Shown: positions 18,154 to 27,430 of the stretch, piece after piece
How positions within the stretch are numbered: position 1 is the stretch's first letter
Layout: the number at the start of each line of letters is the position of its first letter
Assembly (NCBI RefSeq): GCF_002614725.1
Contig: NZ_MRZN01000006.1
Coordinates: 1-64,000 of the forward strand
DNA: 64,000 nucleotides
Origin: Staphylococcus edaphicus
GTDB taxonomy: Bacteria > Bacillota > Bacilli > Staphylococcales > Staphylococcaceae
Reading direction: 5' to 3'
Translations under genes and position numbers: made by a program
The notes under the pieces: model-generated
The model's database searches: none
What the model was told of the DNA's origin: nothing
What the model saw: only the letters and a program-made list of their open reading frames with translations

Positions 18154-19302
18154 TTAGTTATCTAATGCATTCAATGACTGCTCTAGGTCTTCAACTAAAT
18201 CTTGTGTATCTTCAATACCCACTGATAAACGGATAAGTCCATCAGCAATACCTTCTTTTTCACGGACATCTTTTGGAATTGAAGCATGCGTCATCAATGC
18301 AGGAACTGAAATTAAACTTTCAACTGCACCTAAACTCTCAGCCAGTGTGAAATATTGTGATTTACTAATCACTTTTTTGGCATGTGCTATATCAGCCACT
18401 TCAAAAGCAACAACGCCTGTATGTCCATCAGATTGTGCCTCGTGGATATCGTGATTTAAATGATCGACGATGCTTGGGTGAAATACCTGTTTCACTGCTT
18501 TATGCTGTTGTAACATCTCTATAATTGCTAGTGTATTACGCTGAATTTGTTCCATACGTAATCCGAGTGTTTTAATTCCACGAACTAATAAATAACTATC
18601 TTGTGGACCAAGAACGCCTCCTGTCGAGTTCTGTATAAAGCCTAAACGCTCTGCTAAATTGGCATCACTTGTCACAACTAATCCAGAAACTACATCACTA
18701 TGGCCACCAAGATATTTTGTTGCAGAATGTAATACGATATCCATACCAAATGTTAACGGATTTTGGAAATAGGGTGTCATAAACGTATTATCAACCACAG
18801 AGATTAAGTTGTGTTTTTGTGCGATTTCGGAAGCACGCTTTATATCTGTAACACGTAACAACGGATTTGACGGTGTTTCAATAAATAACATTTTAGTCTC
18901 TGGTTTAATATATTGCTCTATTGCGTCTATATTAGTTGTATCGATAAAATCTGCTTTAATTCCAAATCTTGTAAATACTTTCGTTAATGCTCTATATGTA
19001 CCACCATAAACGTCTGAATTAATAAGCAAATGATCATCTTTATCTAACAGCATCATTACTGCTGAAATTGCAGCCATTCCAGAACCAAAAGCAAAACCGT
19101 ATGAGCCTTGTTCTAAATCAGCAATTAAACCCTCTAATGCACTACGTGTTGGATTTGCTGTACGTGAATATTCATAGCCTTGTCTCAATTCTCCTATTTC
19201 ATCTTGCATATATGTGCTTGTTTGATAAATTGGTGTTGTCACAGCACCAGTATATGCGTCTGTCGTTTGTCCACCATGAATTAACTGTGTTTTTTTATTC
19301 AT
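18154..19302 (-). CDS. mccB: Cystathionine gamma-lyase / homocysteine gamma-lyase (PLP)
   Basis: 382 residues of the Cys/Met-metabolism PLP family. The PLP lysine is Lys196 in HSATKYLGGHSD; YEYSRTANPTR, SGMAAISAV and VDNTFMTPYF are further conserved parts. In staphylococci the enzyme splits cystathionine to cysteine, completing reverse transsulfuration from methionine. Its 5' end overlaps mccA by 4 bases (ATGA), so they are one operon. Confidence 0.88.
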   Translation of the reverse strand: MNKKTQLIHGGQTTDAYTGAVTTPIYQTSTYMQDEIGELRQGYEYSRTANPTRSALEGLIADLEQGSYGFAFGSGMAAISAVMMLLDKDDHLLINSDVYGGTYRALTKVFTRFGIKADFIDTTNIDAIEQYIKPETKMLFIETPSNPLLRVTDIKRASEIAQKHNLISVVDNTFMTPYFQNPLTFGMDIVLHSATKYLGGHSDVVSGLVVTSDANLAERLGFIQNSTGGVLGPQDSYLLVRGIKTLGLRMEQIQRNTLAIIEMLQQHKAVKQVFHPSIVDHLNHDIHEAQSDGHTGVVAFEVADIAHAKKVISKSQYFTLAESLGAVESLISVPALMTHASIPKDVREKEGIADGLIRLSVGIEDTQDLVEDLEQSLNALDN

Positions 19303-20201
19303 TTATTAATCTCCTTATAATGTAAAATTTGTTTTGACATATATCGATCACTGCCATCAGGGAAAATCGTTACGATAATACCTTTGTTAATATGTTTCTT
19401 TATTTCCAAAGCTCCCTGCAATGCTGCCCCCGACGAACTTCCTACTAAAAGCCCTTCTTGTTGGGCTAATAATTTAACATTTTCAAATGCATCCGCATCA
19501 CTCACTTTTATAATGTCCGACACCAAGTTTTTAGGAAGAAACCTCGGCCATAATTCTGACCCAATACCTTCAATATCATGTCTATGTGCATTGCCGCCGC
19601 TTAAAACAGAGCCTTCTGGTTCAACGATGACACTTTCGATATTGTAAGAAGCTAAATGTTCAGCTACACCTGTAAAAGTACCGCCGGAACCTACACCACT
19701 AACGAAATAATCAATATTTTTAAGTTTTTCAGTGATTTCTTTACCCATTGTAGATTTATATGCGCCAGGATTATGATAAGATTCGAATTGATTTAAATAA
19801 TATGCGCCCGTTCGTGATTCATAATCTTTAGCAGCTCTCTGTGCACCTGCCATGCCTAACGCTTGATTTGTCTTAATTACCTCAGCACCTAAAGCCTTAA
19901 TAATTGCTATTTTTTCTTCAGAAAAACCATCAGGTGTAAAAATAACAGTACGAACACCATAATGATTAGCAGCAATAGCTACACCAATACCTGTATTTCC
20001 TGCTGATGCTTCAACGACGACATCACCTTTTTGAATTTTATTGTCTATTAATGCTTTTTCGATTAAATATTTTCCTAAACGATCTTTAACGCTACCACCA
20101 GGATTAAATTGTTCCAACTTTGCATAAATTTGAATATCTTTATTACTAAAAGACTGTAAAAGTACTAACGGCGTATTTCCGATCAAATCAAAAGCAATCA
20201 T
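19299..20201 (-). CDS. mccA: Cystathionine beta-synthase / O-acetylserine-dependent (PLP)
   Basis: 300 residues of the cysteine synthase/CBS fold. LIGNTPLV at the N-terminus, PLP Lys39 in FNPGGSVKDRLG, the EASAGNTGIG loop and PEGSVLSGG are clear. It makes cystathionine from homocysteine and an activated serine. The ATG at 20201 follows GGGAGG; an upstream in-frame codon at 20234 lacks a site. Paired with mccB and divergent from metY. CymR control would be expected from relatives, but no box was assigned. Confidence 0.85.
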   Translation of the reverse strand: MIAFDLIGNTPLVLLQSFSNKDIQIYAKLEQFNPGGSVKDRLGKYLIEKALIDNKIQKGDVVVEASAGNTGIGVAIAANHYGVRTVIFTPDGFSEEKIAIIKALGAEVIKTNQALGMAGAQRAAKDYESRTGAYYLNQFESYHNPGAYKSTMGKEITEKLKNIDYFVSGVGSGGTFTGVAEHLASYNIESVIVEPEGSVLSGGNAHRHDIEGIGSELWPRFLPKNLVSDIIKVSDADAFENVKLLAQQEGLLVGSSSGAALQGALEIKKHINKGIIVTIFPDGSDRYMSKQILHYKEINK

Positions 20202-20413
20202 TATTTCCTCCCACAATACTTTATTCCCTACCATATCTTACTATAACGATAAGAATTATATATTCTTTTTTTGCTATTTGCAATCATTAAAATTTATAAG
20301 GTTATTTACATCGTAAATTTAATTCCTATCTTTTTAGTAAGAATACTTGAAATGAGCAATTTCCTCTTGTATAGTTATAATTATCAGAAAATTCAGAATT
20401 ATAGGAGGGTTAT

Positions 20414-21706
20414 ATGATGACTCAAAATCATTGGCATTTAGATACTTTATCTATCCATGGTGGACAAGTAGTAGATAATTTTTCAAAATCACGTGCTGTT
20501 CCAATTTATCAGACATCTAGTTATGTATTTGATGATACTGATCATGCAAGAAAGCTATTTGCGTTAGAAGAAGATGGGAATATTTATACTAGAATTATGA
20601 ATCCTACTCAAAACGTTTTTGAAGAACGAATTGCAGCATTAGAAGGAGGCGTCGGTGCCTTAGCAACTTCTTCTGGGCAAGCAGCAATACATTTATCACT
20701 TTTAAATATTGTAGAAAGTGGCGATGAAATCGTTGCTTCTTCAAACCTATACGGTGGTACCTATAACCTTTTAAATATTACATTTAAAAAGTTAGGTATT
20801 AAAGTTCATTTCGTAGATTCTAGTAACCCTGAAAACTTCAAAAATGCACTGACAGATAAAACAAAAGCTGTTTATGCAGAAACAATTGGTAACCCACGTA
20901 TTGATGTGTTAGATATAGAAGCCGTGGCCGATATTGCACATAGTCATAATGTTCCTTTAATTGTAGATAACACATTCCCAACACCTTACTTATTACGTCC
21001 TTTTGAATTTGGTGCAGATATCATTGTACATTCAGCAACAAAATTCATAGGTGGGCATGGCACATCTATCGGTGGCATTATCGTAGATAGTGGAAAATTC
21101 AATTGGGATAATGGGAAATTTCCAGGCCTAGTTGAACCAGATGAAAGCTATCATGGTATTTCTTATGCCAAAGATGTTGGTGAAGCAGCCTATATTACCA
21201 AAGCACGTGTACAATTGCTACGTGATTTAGGTTCTGCTGTATCACCTTTTAATGTTCATGAATTTTTAATTGGATTAGAAACGTTACACTTACGCCTAGA
21301 ACGTCATTCAGAAAATGCATTACGCGTTGCGCAATATCTAGAACAACATCCGAAAGTAACTTGGGTTAACTACCCTGGCTTAGAAAGTAATACTTATAAT
21401 CAATTAGCTCAAAAATATTTACCGGATGGTCAAGGTGCCATACTTACCTTTGGTATAGATGGTACTGTTGAAGATATAGCCGAATTTGTTGATGGTCTAC
21501 AGCTGTTTTCACATTTAGCAAACGTTGGAGATTCCAAATCATTGATAATTCATCCTGCTAGTACAACACATTTACAGTTATCGCCTGAAGAACAAGAAGC
21601 TTCCGGTGTTGTGCCAGAGCTTGTAAGACTTTCCGTTGGCACCGAAAACATTAACGATATTATTGCTGACCTCGACAACGCCTTTAAAGCATCACTTGGA
21701 AATTAA
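20414..21706 (+). CDS. metY: O-acetylhomoserine sulfhydrylase (PLP)
   Basis: 430 residues. Lys210 in [13 protein letters not shown] binds PLP; the long insert with [21 protein letters not shown] marks the O-acetylhomoserine aminocarboxypropyltransferase branch rather than MetB/MetC. It forms homocysteine directly from O-acetylhomoserine and sulfide. ATAGGAGGG precedes the ATG. It diverges from mccAB over 212 bases. Its last codons and terminator are duplicated downstream. Confidence 0.88.
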   Translation: MMTQNHWHLDTLSIHGGQVVDNFSKSRAVPIYQTSSYVFDDTDHARKLFALEEDGNIYTRIMNPTQNVFEERIAALEGGVGALATSSGQAAIHLSLLNIVESGDEIVASSNLYGGTYNLLNITFKKLGIKVHFVDSSNPENFKNALTDKTKAVYAETIGNPRIDVLDIEAVADIAHSHNVPLIVDNTFPTPYLLRPFEFGADIIVHSATKFIGGHGTSIGGIIVDSGKFNWDNGKFPGLVEPDESYHGISYAKDVGEAAYITKARVQLLRDLGSAVSPFNVHEFLIGLETLHLRLERHSENALRVAQYLEQHPKVTWVNYPGLESNTYNQLAQKYLPDGQGAILTFGIDGTVEDIAEFVDGLQLFSHLANVGDSKSLIIHPASTTHLQLSPEEQEASGVVPELVRLSVGTENINDIIADLDNAFKASLGN

Positions 21707-21734
21707 TGCAAAAATTTCCTTAGTGATGCTTATA
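21688..21734 (+). terminator. metY terminator (first copy)
   Basis: GCATCAC, in the last metY codons, pairs with GTGATGC after the stop, and GGAAATT pairs with AATTTCC inside, forming a stem-loop across the stop codon. The unit is repeated from 21763. Confidence 0.65.
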
Positions 21735-21812
21735 CAAAAGTATTACTTTTGTATTCCTTTATTCACTTGGAAATTAATGTAAAAAATTTCCTTAGTGATG
21801 CTTATGCAAAAC
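21692..21812. repeat. Tandem duplication of the metY 3' end and its terminator
   Basis: A segment of about 48 bases from 21692 (last codons SLGN, stop, terminator) recurs from 21763 with only two or three differences. The start-to-start distance is 71 bases. The second copy keeps the coding remnant but has no gene in front of it. Confidence 0.85.
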
Positions 21813-21855
21813 TTACATTAGTATATTAGTAAGCCTGTTGATTAATATAAAATAT

Positions 21856-21894
21856 CTAAAAGCGTCCGCTCTCTTGTATCGGACGCTTTTAGAC
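21856..21894. terminator. Strong 13-bp stem-loop
   Basis: CTAAAAGCGTCCG (21856-21868) pairs perfectly with CGGACGCTTTTAG (21880-21892) around an 11-base loop. It is the third potential stop signal after metY. The rest of 21895-22054 holds only the leader of the next gene. Confidence 0.75.
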
Positions 21895-22054
21895 TATTTG
21901 TAATACTGACCTCACACAAACCTAAGACTCCCGCCAGTATAAAAACATTAATTTTATTATCTATTATATCTTTATTATTAAAAATATACTTTGAATTTGC
22001 AAAGTAATATTGGGATAATAGCGATAATTATTTAATTATGATGGAGGTGTACAT

Positions 22055-22807
22055 TTGAATCAGCATCAAGATAAATTAACAGTGAGCGTCATATTGCTAG
22101 CCGGTAAAATACTACTCGCTTCCGGCGCCGAAGTATCAAGAGTTGAAGATACCATGCGTCGCATTGCAATTTGTATGGGCTATTATAATAGTCAAGGTTA
22201 TGTGATTAATGTATTTATCAATTTCTCTTTAAGTGAAGAACACGATACTCGAATTCTACGTATCAATAAAAATATCACAAATTTATTAAAAATATTCCAA
22301 GTGAATGCGATATCTCGCAAACTTGCTAGTAATCAACTGTCAATAGACCAAGCTTATATTCTTTTAAAAAATATTGATCGAACAAACCTAAGTATTCCTT
22401 TATGGAAAAAAGTTAGTGCTGCAGGATTAATATCATTAAGTTTCTTATATTTACAAGGCGGCACGTGGTCAGATGCTGTCACTACAATTGTAGCTGGTGC
22501 AACTGGTTTTTTAATCGTTGAATACATGCAAAGTAAATCATTAACGATGTTTATACCAGAATTTGTAGGTTCGTTTGTACTTGGTACTATCGTAATCTTT
22601 GGCTCATCTTTATTTAAAGTCAATGACATGTTCGGCCCGGCAATGATTGCTTCAGTTATGCCAATTGTACCCGGTGTACTGATCACTACAGCTATACAAG
22701 ATTTATTTGGCAGACACATGTTAATGTTCACCGCAAAATTCTTAGAAGCTTTAGTGATTGCTTTCGCCATTGGTTCAGGTATTGCAATCGCTTATTTAAT
22801 TTTTTAA
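22055..22807 (+). CDS. ThrE-family exporter, N-terminal half (threonine/serine exporter)
   Basis: 250 residues starting with TTG after ATGGAGGTG. A cytoplasmic N-terminal domain begins LLAGKILLASGAEVSRVEDTM, the hallmark of the ThrE/DUF1212 family, followed by about five helices. It works together with the small partner encoded 12 bases downstream, as in bacteria where ThrE is split. The substrate (Thr/Ser or a dicarboxylate) is not fixed by sequence. Confidence 0.82.
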   Translation: MNQHQDKLTVSVILLAGKILLASGAEVSRVEDTMRRIAICMGYYNSQGYVINVFINFSLSEEHDTRILRINKNITNLLKIFQVNAISRKLASNQLSIDQAYILLKNIDRTNLSIPLWKKVSAAGLISLSFLYLQGGTWSDAVTTIVAGATGFLIVEYMQSKSLTMFIPEFVGSFVLGTIVIFGSSLFKVNDMFGPAMIASVMPIVPGVLITTAIQDLFGRHMLMFTAKFLEALVIAFAIGSGIAIAYLIF

Positions 22808-22819
22808 GGAGGCATCGTA

Positions 22820-23278
22820 ATGACTATTTTATTTACTTTTCTATGTAGCTGTAGTGCGTCTTGTTTTTTCAGCGTTATTTATGATGCTCCTAGAAAATTA
22901 TTCTTACCCGCTGGATTAGCTGGCGCAATGGGTTATTCTGTGAGTTTTATCTTAGGTGAAAACTTTCATATGGATGGTATTTACACTAGTTTACTAGGAA
23001 GTTTAACCCTTGGTTTAATCGCTCACATTATGAGTCGTGTATATAAAGCACCTGTCGTACTTTTTATGATACCCGGAATTATTCCACTTGTACCTGGCAG
23101 CATCGCTTTTAGAGCAACTCAACAACTTGTGACATTAAATTTTACTGACGCGACAAATACATTTATTCGTGCCATACTTATTGCTGGCTCTATCGCCTTA
23201 GGATTATTACTATCGGACCAATTATCAAAAACACTTAATATCCACAAGTTAATATTAATTAAAAGAAACCGCCTTTAA
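22820..23278 (+). CDS. ThrE-family exporter, C-terminal half (DUF3815-type)
   Basis: 152 residues and about five helices. LPAGLAGAMGYSVSFIL and VLFMIPGIIPLVPGSIAFRATQ are typical of the C-terminal ThrE partner; the VPG motif mirrors IVPGVLITTAIQD in the other half. TAAGGAGG precedes the ATG, which lies 12 bases after the first subunit. Confidence 0.82.
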   Translation: MTILFTFLCSCSASCFFSVIYDAPRKLFLPAGLAGAMGYSVSFILGENFHMDGIYTSLLGSLTLGLIAHIMSRVYKAPVVLFMIPGIIPLVPGSIAFRATQQLVTLNFTDATNTFIRAILIAGSIALGLLLSDQLSKTLNIHKLILIKRNRL

Positions 23279-23333
23279 AAAAGGCTTTACAATTTTTGTC
23301 ATATAATACAAGACAGCGATTGTAAGGCCTTTT
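23279..23333. terminator. Bidirectional terminator between convergent genes
   Basis: AAAAGGCTTTACAAT (23279-23293) pairs with ATTGTAAGGCCTTTT (23319-23333) with one mismatch, flanked by A-rich and T-rich tails. It serves the ThrE pair (+) and the ROK gene (-). Confidence 0.8.
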
Positions 23334-23337
23334 ATTT

Positions 23338-24231
23338 TCATTCATTTATATAATATAATCCAGTTAACACATTAGCATCTAAATCACTTATCTTCACTTT
23401 CAGTGTACTATTTGGAATTAAATAATGTTGTTCTGCATATGCTTCAATGCTTGTCTTATAAGGTAACGCACTTTGAGTGACGCCTCCCCCTAAGACAATA
23501 TCGTTAACATTAAATATACTAAATAAATTTGTACATAGCTGTTGAGTTAATGTTAATACTTCTTCTATCATCGCAGTCACTTCACTCTGCGAACCTTTGA
23601 CATATATCTCTATAGCTTCTTTAGTGCTTACTTGCCTATTTAAAATGGCACTTGCTTTCCTACTGATTGCTAAACCTGAAATTTCATTTTCTACACAACC
23701 ATATTGTTTACACACTGGACATTGATAGTCACTATCATTTTTGATAATTGTATGACCTACTTCTCCTAAATTTCCATCCACACCAGAAATAAGTTCACCC
23801 TTTCTTACAAAAGCCATACCTACTCCTGTACTAATGGTTAAATATATAAAATTCTCTGTTTGATGCTTAATATATTGATATTCAGCTAAAATGGCAGCAT
23901 CGGTATCATTAACGAAATAGGGTTCAAAGGTGCTTTGGTTTTCAATATATTCTCCAGCATTAAATCCATTATATGTTTGTAAATTGGGAGGGTTTAGAAA
24001 TAAACCTTGCGTATAATCACAGGGCCCCGGCATTGCAATATTCAAAGATATCTGATCAACATTCTCAAAATGATTCGTATAGTATTTGGCAATATTAATA
24101 ATTTCTGTAAATTCTTGAATGGGATCTTCTTTAAAAGTCTCAAATTTCCGACTTTCTATAATCTCTAATTGGTCATTTATAAGTCCTACTATGGTTTTTG
24201 TACCACCGATGTCTGCACAAATTTTTAGCAT
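23338..24231 (-). CDS. ROK-family sugar kinase
   Basis: 297 residues. ATP-binding ADIGGTKTIVGLIND at the N-terminus, catalytic VNDTDAAILAEY and TISTGVGMAFV, and the ROK zinc site GHTII-CPVCKQYGC-E are all visible. It phosphorylates a hexose or amino-hexose. It lies 191 bases downstream of manA on the same strand, which suggests a mannose/fructose/ManNAc-type substrate, but this is inference. Confidence 0.8.
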   Translation of the reverse strand: MLKICADIGGTKTIVGLINDQLEIIESRKFETFKEDPIQEFTEIINIAKYYTNHFENVDQISLNIAMPGPCDYTQGLFLNPPNLQTYNGFNAGEYIENQSTFEPYFVNDTDAAILAEYQYIKHQTENFIYLTISTGVGMAFVRKGELISGVDGNLGEVGHTIIKNDSDYQCPVCKQYGCVENEISGLAISRKASAILNRQVSTKEAIEIYVKGSQSEVTAMIEEVLTLTQQLCTNLFSIFNVNDIVLGGGVTQSALPYKTSIEAYAEQHYLIPNSTLKVKISDLDANVLTGLYYINE

Positions 24232-24317
24232 ATACTACCATCTCCATAACTATTATTACTTCATCATGAGCAAAAAAGGTATGAGTGACAAAGCATTTGT
24301 CATACACATTCATACAA

Positions 24318-24355
24318 CCTTGCTTATGAACAAAAATAAATTTCCATAAACAAGG
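24318..24355. terminator. Hairpin between manA and the ROK gene
   Basis: CCTTGCTTATG and CATAAACAAGG match in 10 of 11 positions around a 16-base loop. No T-run follows on the minus strand, so it may be an attenuating structure or an operator for the ROK gene rather than a terminator. Confidence 0.35.
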
Positions 24356-24422
24356 ATAATTAAAAAAATATTTTCAATTTGTGTTAGGCTTTCATTTGTC
24401 TTCAGTCATTTATGTCATTATC

Positions 24423-25358
24423 TTACACATAACTTATGATAAGTGTCATTTCGCCATCAAACACAACGTCTTGATCCTCAGTTGTTAATATAAAGTGGGT
24501 TCCTTTATTTAACTCATACGTGTTGTGATCAGTCTCTATTTTACCGCTACCTTCTACTACTGATACTAAACAATATGATTGTTGCATGTCATAATTTAGC
24601 TTACCTTCTATTATCCATCGCTCAACTGTAAAAAATTCATTTGATACAAATTGCGTGTATGACTGTTCTTGTATTGTTTCATGTTTTGGTGTTGAATTGC
24701 TTGATTGAGATGAAAGGTTTATAACAGCCTTACTTTGTTCTAAATGCAATTCACGTTGCTCACCATTTTTATCTTTACGCTCATAATCATAAATACGATA
24801 TGTTGTATCTGATGATTGTTGCGTTTCTAATATTAAAATCCCTTCTCCAATCGCATGCACAGTCCCTGCTGGAACGTAAAAGAAATCACCAGCTTTTACT
24901 TTTACTTTGTTAAACAAAGAATCAAATTGTTTATGATCAATCATATGATTTAATTCTTTCTGATCTTGCGCTTTTACACCATAGATAATCTCTGCGTCTT
25001 CTTTAGCATCTAAAATGTACCAACACTCCGTCTTCCCAAATTCACCTTCATGTTGCAGAGCGTAATTGTCATTTGGATGAACTTGCACCGATAATTTATC
25101 ATTCGCATCTAAAATTTTTGTAAGCAATGGAAAGTTTTTATCACTATCTACACCAAAAAGTGCTTTATCCTGTGCCCAAACCGTCTCTAACGATTTACCT
25201 TTGTACTTTCCATTTTCAATTGTGTTAGGAGCATTTGGATGCGCAGATATCGCCCAACATTCTCCTGTATAATCGTTAGGTATATTGTAATTAAATGTTT
25301 CTAGTGCACGTCCACCCCAAATACGTTCTTTAAATACCGGTTGTAAAAATAATGGCAT
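24423..25358 (-). CDS. manA: Mannose-6-phosphate isomerase, class I
   Basis: 311 residues, a zinc cupin enzyme interconverting mannose-6-P and fructose-6-P. Zn ligands appear in SVQVHPNDNYA (Gln, His) and GKTECWYIL (Glu); a further His lies in PAGTVHAIGEG. It starts 15 bases after the PTS gene, so the PTS product feeds it directly. Confidence 0.92.
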   Translation of the reverse strand: MPLFLQPVFKERIWGGRALETFNYNIPNDYTGECWAISAHPNAPNTIENGKYKGKSLETVWAQDKALFGVDSDKNFPLLTKILDANDKLSVQVHPNDNYALQHEGEFGKTECWYILDAKEDAEIIYGVKAQDQKELNHMIDHKQFDSLFNKVKVKAGDFFYVPAGTVHAIGEGILILETQQSSDTTYRIYDYERKDKNGEQRELHLEQSKAVINLSSQSSNSTPKHETIQEQSYTQFVSNEFFTVERWIIEGKLNYDMQQSYCLVSVVEGSGKIETDHNTYELNKGTHFILTTEDQDVVFDGEMTLIISYV

Positions 25359-25373
25359 TTGTTATACCCCCAT

Positions 25374-27344
25374 TTAAATTTCTTTAAGTATATCGTATAT
25401 TTCATTTGTTTGCGTTGCGTTAATTAAATTTTGACGCAGATCATCATCCATTAATGCTCGTGATAACCTTTGTAACAGCTTCAAATGTGTTTCACTATTA
25501 TCACTAGGTACAGCAATTAAAAAGACAATCTTAGGTAATGTGCCATCAATGCTATCCCAATTAACACCTGCTTTATTATTCAAAACAGCGACAATTGGTT
25601 TCTTCACTGCTACTGATTTTGCATGTGGTATTGCAACATTCATACCTATGGCCGTAGTAGATTGTGCTTCACGTTTAAGCACATCATCTTTAAGTTTTAA
25701 TTTATCAGAAATGTAATGATAATTGTCTAATTGGTTTACCATTTGGTCAATCGCTTGATCTCTAGTCAATTTTGTATCTATGATTTCAATAACTTTTTTA
25801 TCAAACACACCTACTTCGACATCTGAATATTCATCTTTATTTGTCACTTTTGATATCGAAGTATCCTTAGTCTCCTGTGAACCTTTTTCTTGTATGTCTT
25901 TCATACCAGTCTCTACATTATTCGTATTTACTGCCAAGGCTGGCGCGTTTTTTCTTAATAATAATACGGTTGACATCGTTACTATACTACCAATGATAAC
26001 TGCAATAAAGAACCATAATATCTGATCAATACCACCTAATACTGCAACGATTGGTCCACCATGAGCAACACGGTCACCCACGCCCCCAATGGCTGCTATA
26101 ACCGCTGCAATCATTGCGCCTATCATATTTGATGGTATAATGCGCAGAGGATCTTGTGCTGCAAATGGAATTGCACCTTCAGTAATTCCAAATAATCCCA
26201 TTGTAAATGAGGCTTTCCCCATTTCCACTTCACCTTTATTAAACTTACGCTTATTGATAAAAGTAGCAAGACCTAATCCAATTGGTGGTGTACATACTGC
26301 AACTGCTACCATACCCATAACCGCGTAATTTCCTTCAGCTATTAGCGCTGAACCAAATAAAAAGGCTACTTTATTCACAGGTCCGCCCATGTCAAATGCA
26401 ATCATTGCCCCAATAATCAAAGCGAGTATTACGATATTCGTACCTTGCATACCTTTTAACCAAGTTGTCAATGCTTCAAAGATGCTCGCTATTGGTGCAC
26501 CAATTAAAAATATAAAAATAAGTCCAACAATTAATGAAGAAATGATAGGTATAATAATAATCGGCATAATCGGTGCCATTACTTTTGGCATTTTAATATT
26601 TTTAATCCATTTTGCTATATAGCCTGCTATAAATCCTGCAACAATACCACCCAAGAAACCAGCACCTGCATCACTACCATAAAAACTACCATCTGCTGCA
26701 ATAGCACCACCAATCATTCCTGGAACCAACCCTGGTTTGTCCGCAATACTAACAGCTATGTAACCTGCTAGAATTGGCACCATGAAGCTGAATGCTAAAC
26801 TACCGATATTCTCAATTGATTTCCAAAACGAATCATCTGGAATAACCAGACCTTCTGATGTAGCTTTTCCACCTAATGTAAGTGCAATTGCCATGAGTAA
26901 GCCACCTACAACAATAAAGGGCACCATAAACGATACACCATTCATTAAATGTTGATAAATCATTTGCATGCCACTTTTTTGTTCTTCATCATCTTTCGTT
27001 GACTGATTTTCACTACTATGCTTGGTATTATGATAAATATGAGCATCTCTATCAATAATACGTTGAATTAGTACTTGCGGTTTATGAATACCTTCACGCA
27101 CACTCTCATTAATCAATAATTTCCCATCAAATCTAGACAAGTCTACTTGACGATCAGCGGCAATAATAATTCCATCCGCTTCTCTAATTTCTTTTGAAGT
27201 TAAAACATTTTCTGCATCGACGCCACCTTGAGTCTCTACCTTGATGTCAATGCCCATTTCTTGTGCAGCTTGCTCAAGTTTTTCTTGAGCCATATACGTG
27301 TGCGCAATCCCATTTGGACACGACGTAATTGCTAAAATTTTCAT
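25374..27344 (-). CDS. manP: PTS fructose-family EIIBCA, probably mannose-specific
   Basis: About 656 residues in the order EIIB-EIIC-EIIA. EIIB has the phospho-Cys in AITSCPNGIAHTYMAQEK. EIIC is a long helix-rich centre with the GGPVNK motif of the fructose family. EIIA has the phospho-His in IPHAKS near the C-terminus. The start MKILAITSC is preferred; a Met three codons earlier sits too close to the ribosome site. Mannose specificity is inferred from manA downstream and the activator upstream, as in B. subtilis and S. aureus. A cre site precedes it. Confidence 0.85.
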   Translation of the reverse strand: MKILAITSCPNGIAHTYMAQEKLEQAAQEMGIDIKVETQGGVDAENVLTSKEIREADGIIIAADRQVDLSRFDGKLLINESVREGIHKPQVLIQRIIDRDAHIYHNTKHSSENQSTKDDEEQKSGMQMIYQHLMNGVSFMVPFIVVGGLLMAIALTLGGKATSEGLVIPDDSFWKSIENIGSLAFSFMVPILAGYIAVSIADKPGLVPGMIGGAIAADGSFYGSDAGAGFLGGIVAGFIAGYIAKWIKNIKMPKVMAPIMPIIIIPIISSLIVGLIFIFLIGAPIASIFEALTTWLKGMQGTNIVILALIIGAMIAFDMGGPVNKVAFLFGSALIAEGNYAVMGMVAVAVCTPPIGLGLATFINKRKFNKGEVEMGKASFTMGLFGITEGAIPFAAQDPLRIIPSNMIGAMIAAVIAAIGGVGDRVAHGGPIVAVLGGIDQILWFFIAVIIGSIVTMSTVLLLRKNAPALAVNTNNVETGMKDIQEKGSQETKDTSISKVTNKDEYSDVEVGVFDKKVIEIIDTKLTRDQAIDQMVNQLDNYHYISDKLKLKDDVLKREAQSTTAIGMNVAIPHAKSVAVKKPIVAVLNNKAGVNWDSIDGTLPKIVFLIAVPSDNSETHLKLLQRLSRALMDDDLRQNLINATQTNEIYDILKEI

Positions 27345-27370
27345 AATGTTCATCCTCTCCTCAACGTTTA

Positions 27371-27386
27371 TTGTAAGCGCATACAA
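27371..27386. promoter_or_regulatory. cre site (CcpA) before manP
   Basis: TTGTAAGCGCATACAA fits WTGNAANCGNWNNCAW at every position. It lies 27 bases before the manP start, between the manR terminator and manP, so glucose repression of manP-manA is expected. Confidence 0.7.
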
Positions 27387-27393
27387 CACAAAA

Positions 27394-27430
27394 TTAAAAA
27401 ACATAATTGCCGTTACTAGTGGCAATTATG
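27394..27430 (-). terminator. Terminator overlapping the manR stop codon
   Basis: CATAATTGCC (27402-27411) and GGCAATTATG (27421-27430) form a perfect 10-bp stem; on the minus strand it is followed by TTTTTTAATTTT. It separates manR from manP transcription even though the genes lie head-to-tail. Confidence 0.8.

Noticed and set aside
20202..20413. T-box or S-box leader between mccA and metY
   Set aside because: The region is short and lacks the aptamer motifs that are plain before metQ.
22354..22770. 138-codon antisense frame inside the ThrE subunit gene
   Set aside because: The sense frame has clear family motifs; the antisense frame has no recognisable domain or start signal.
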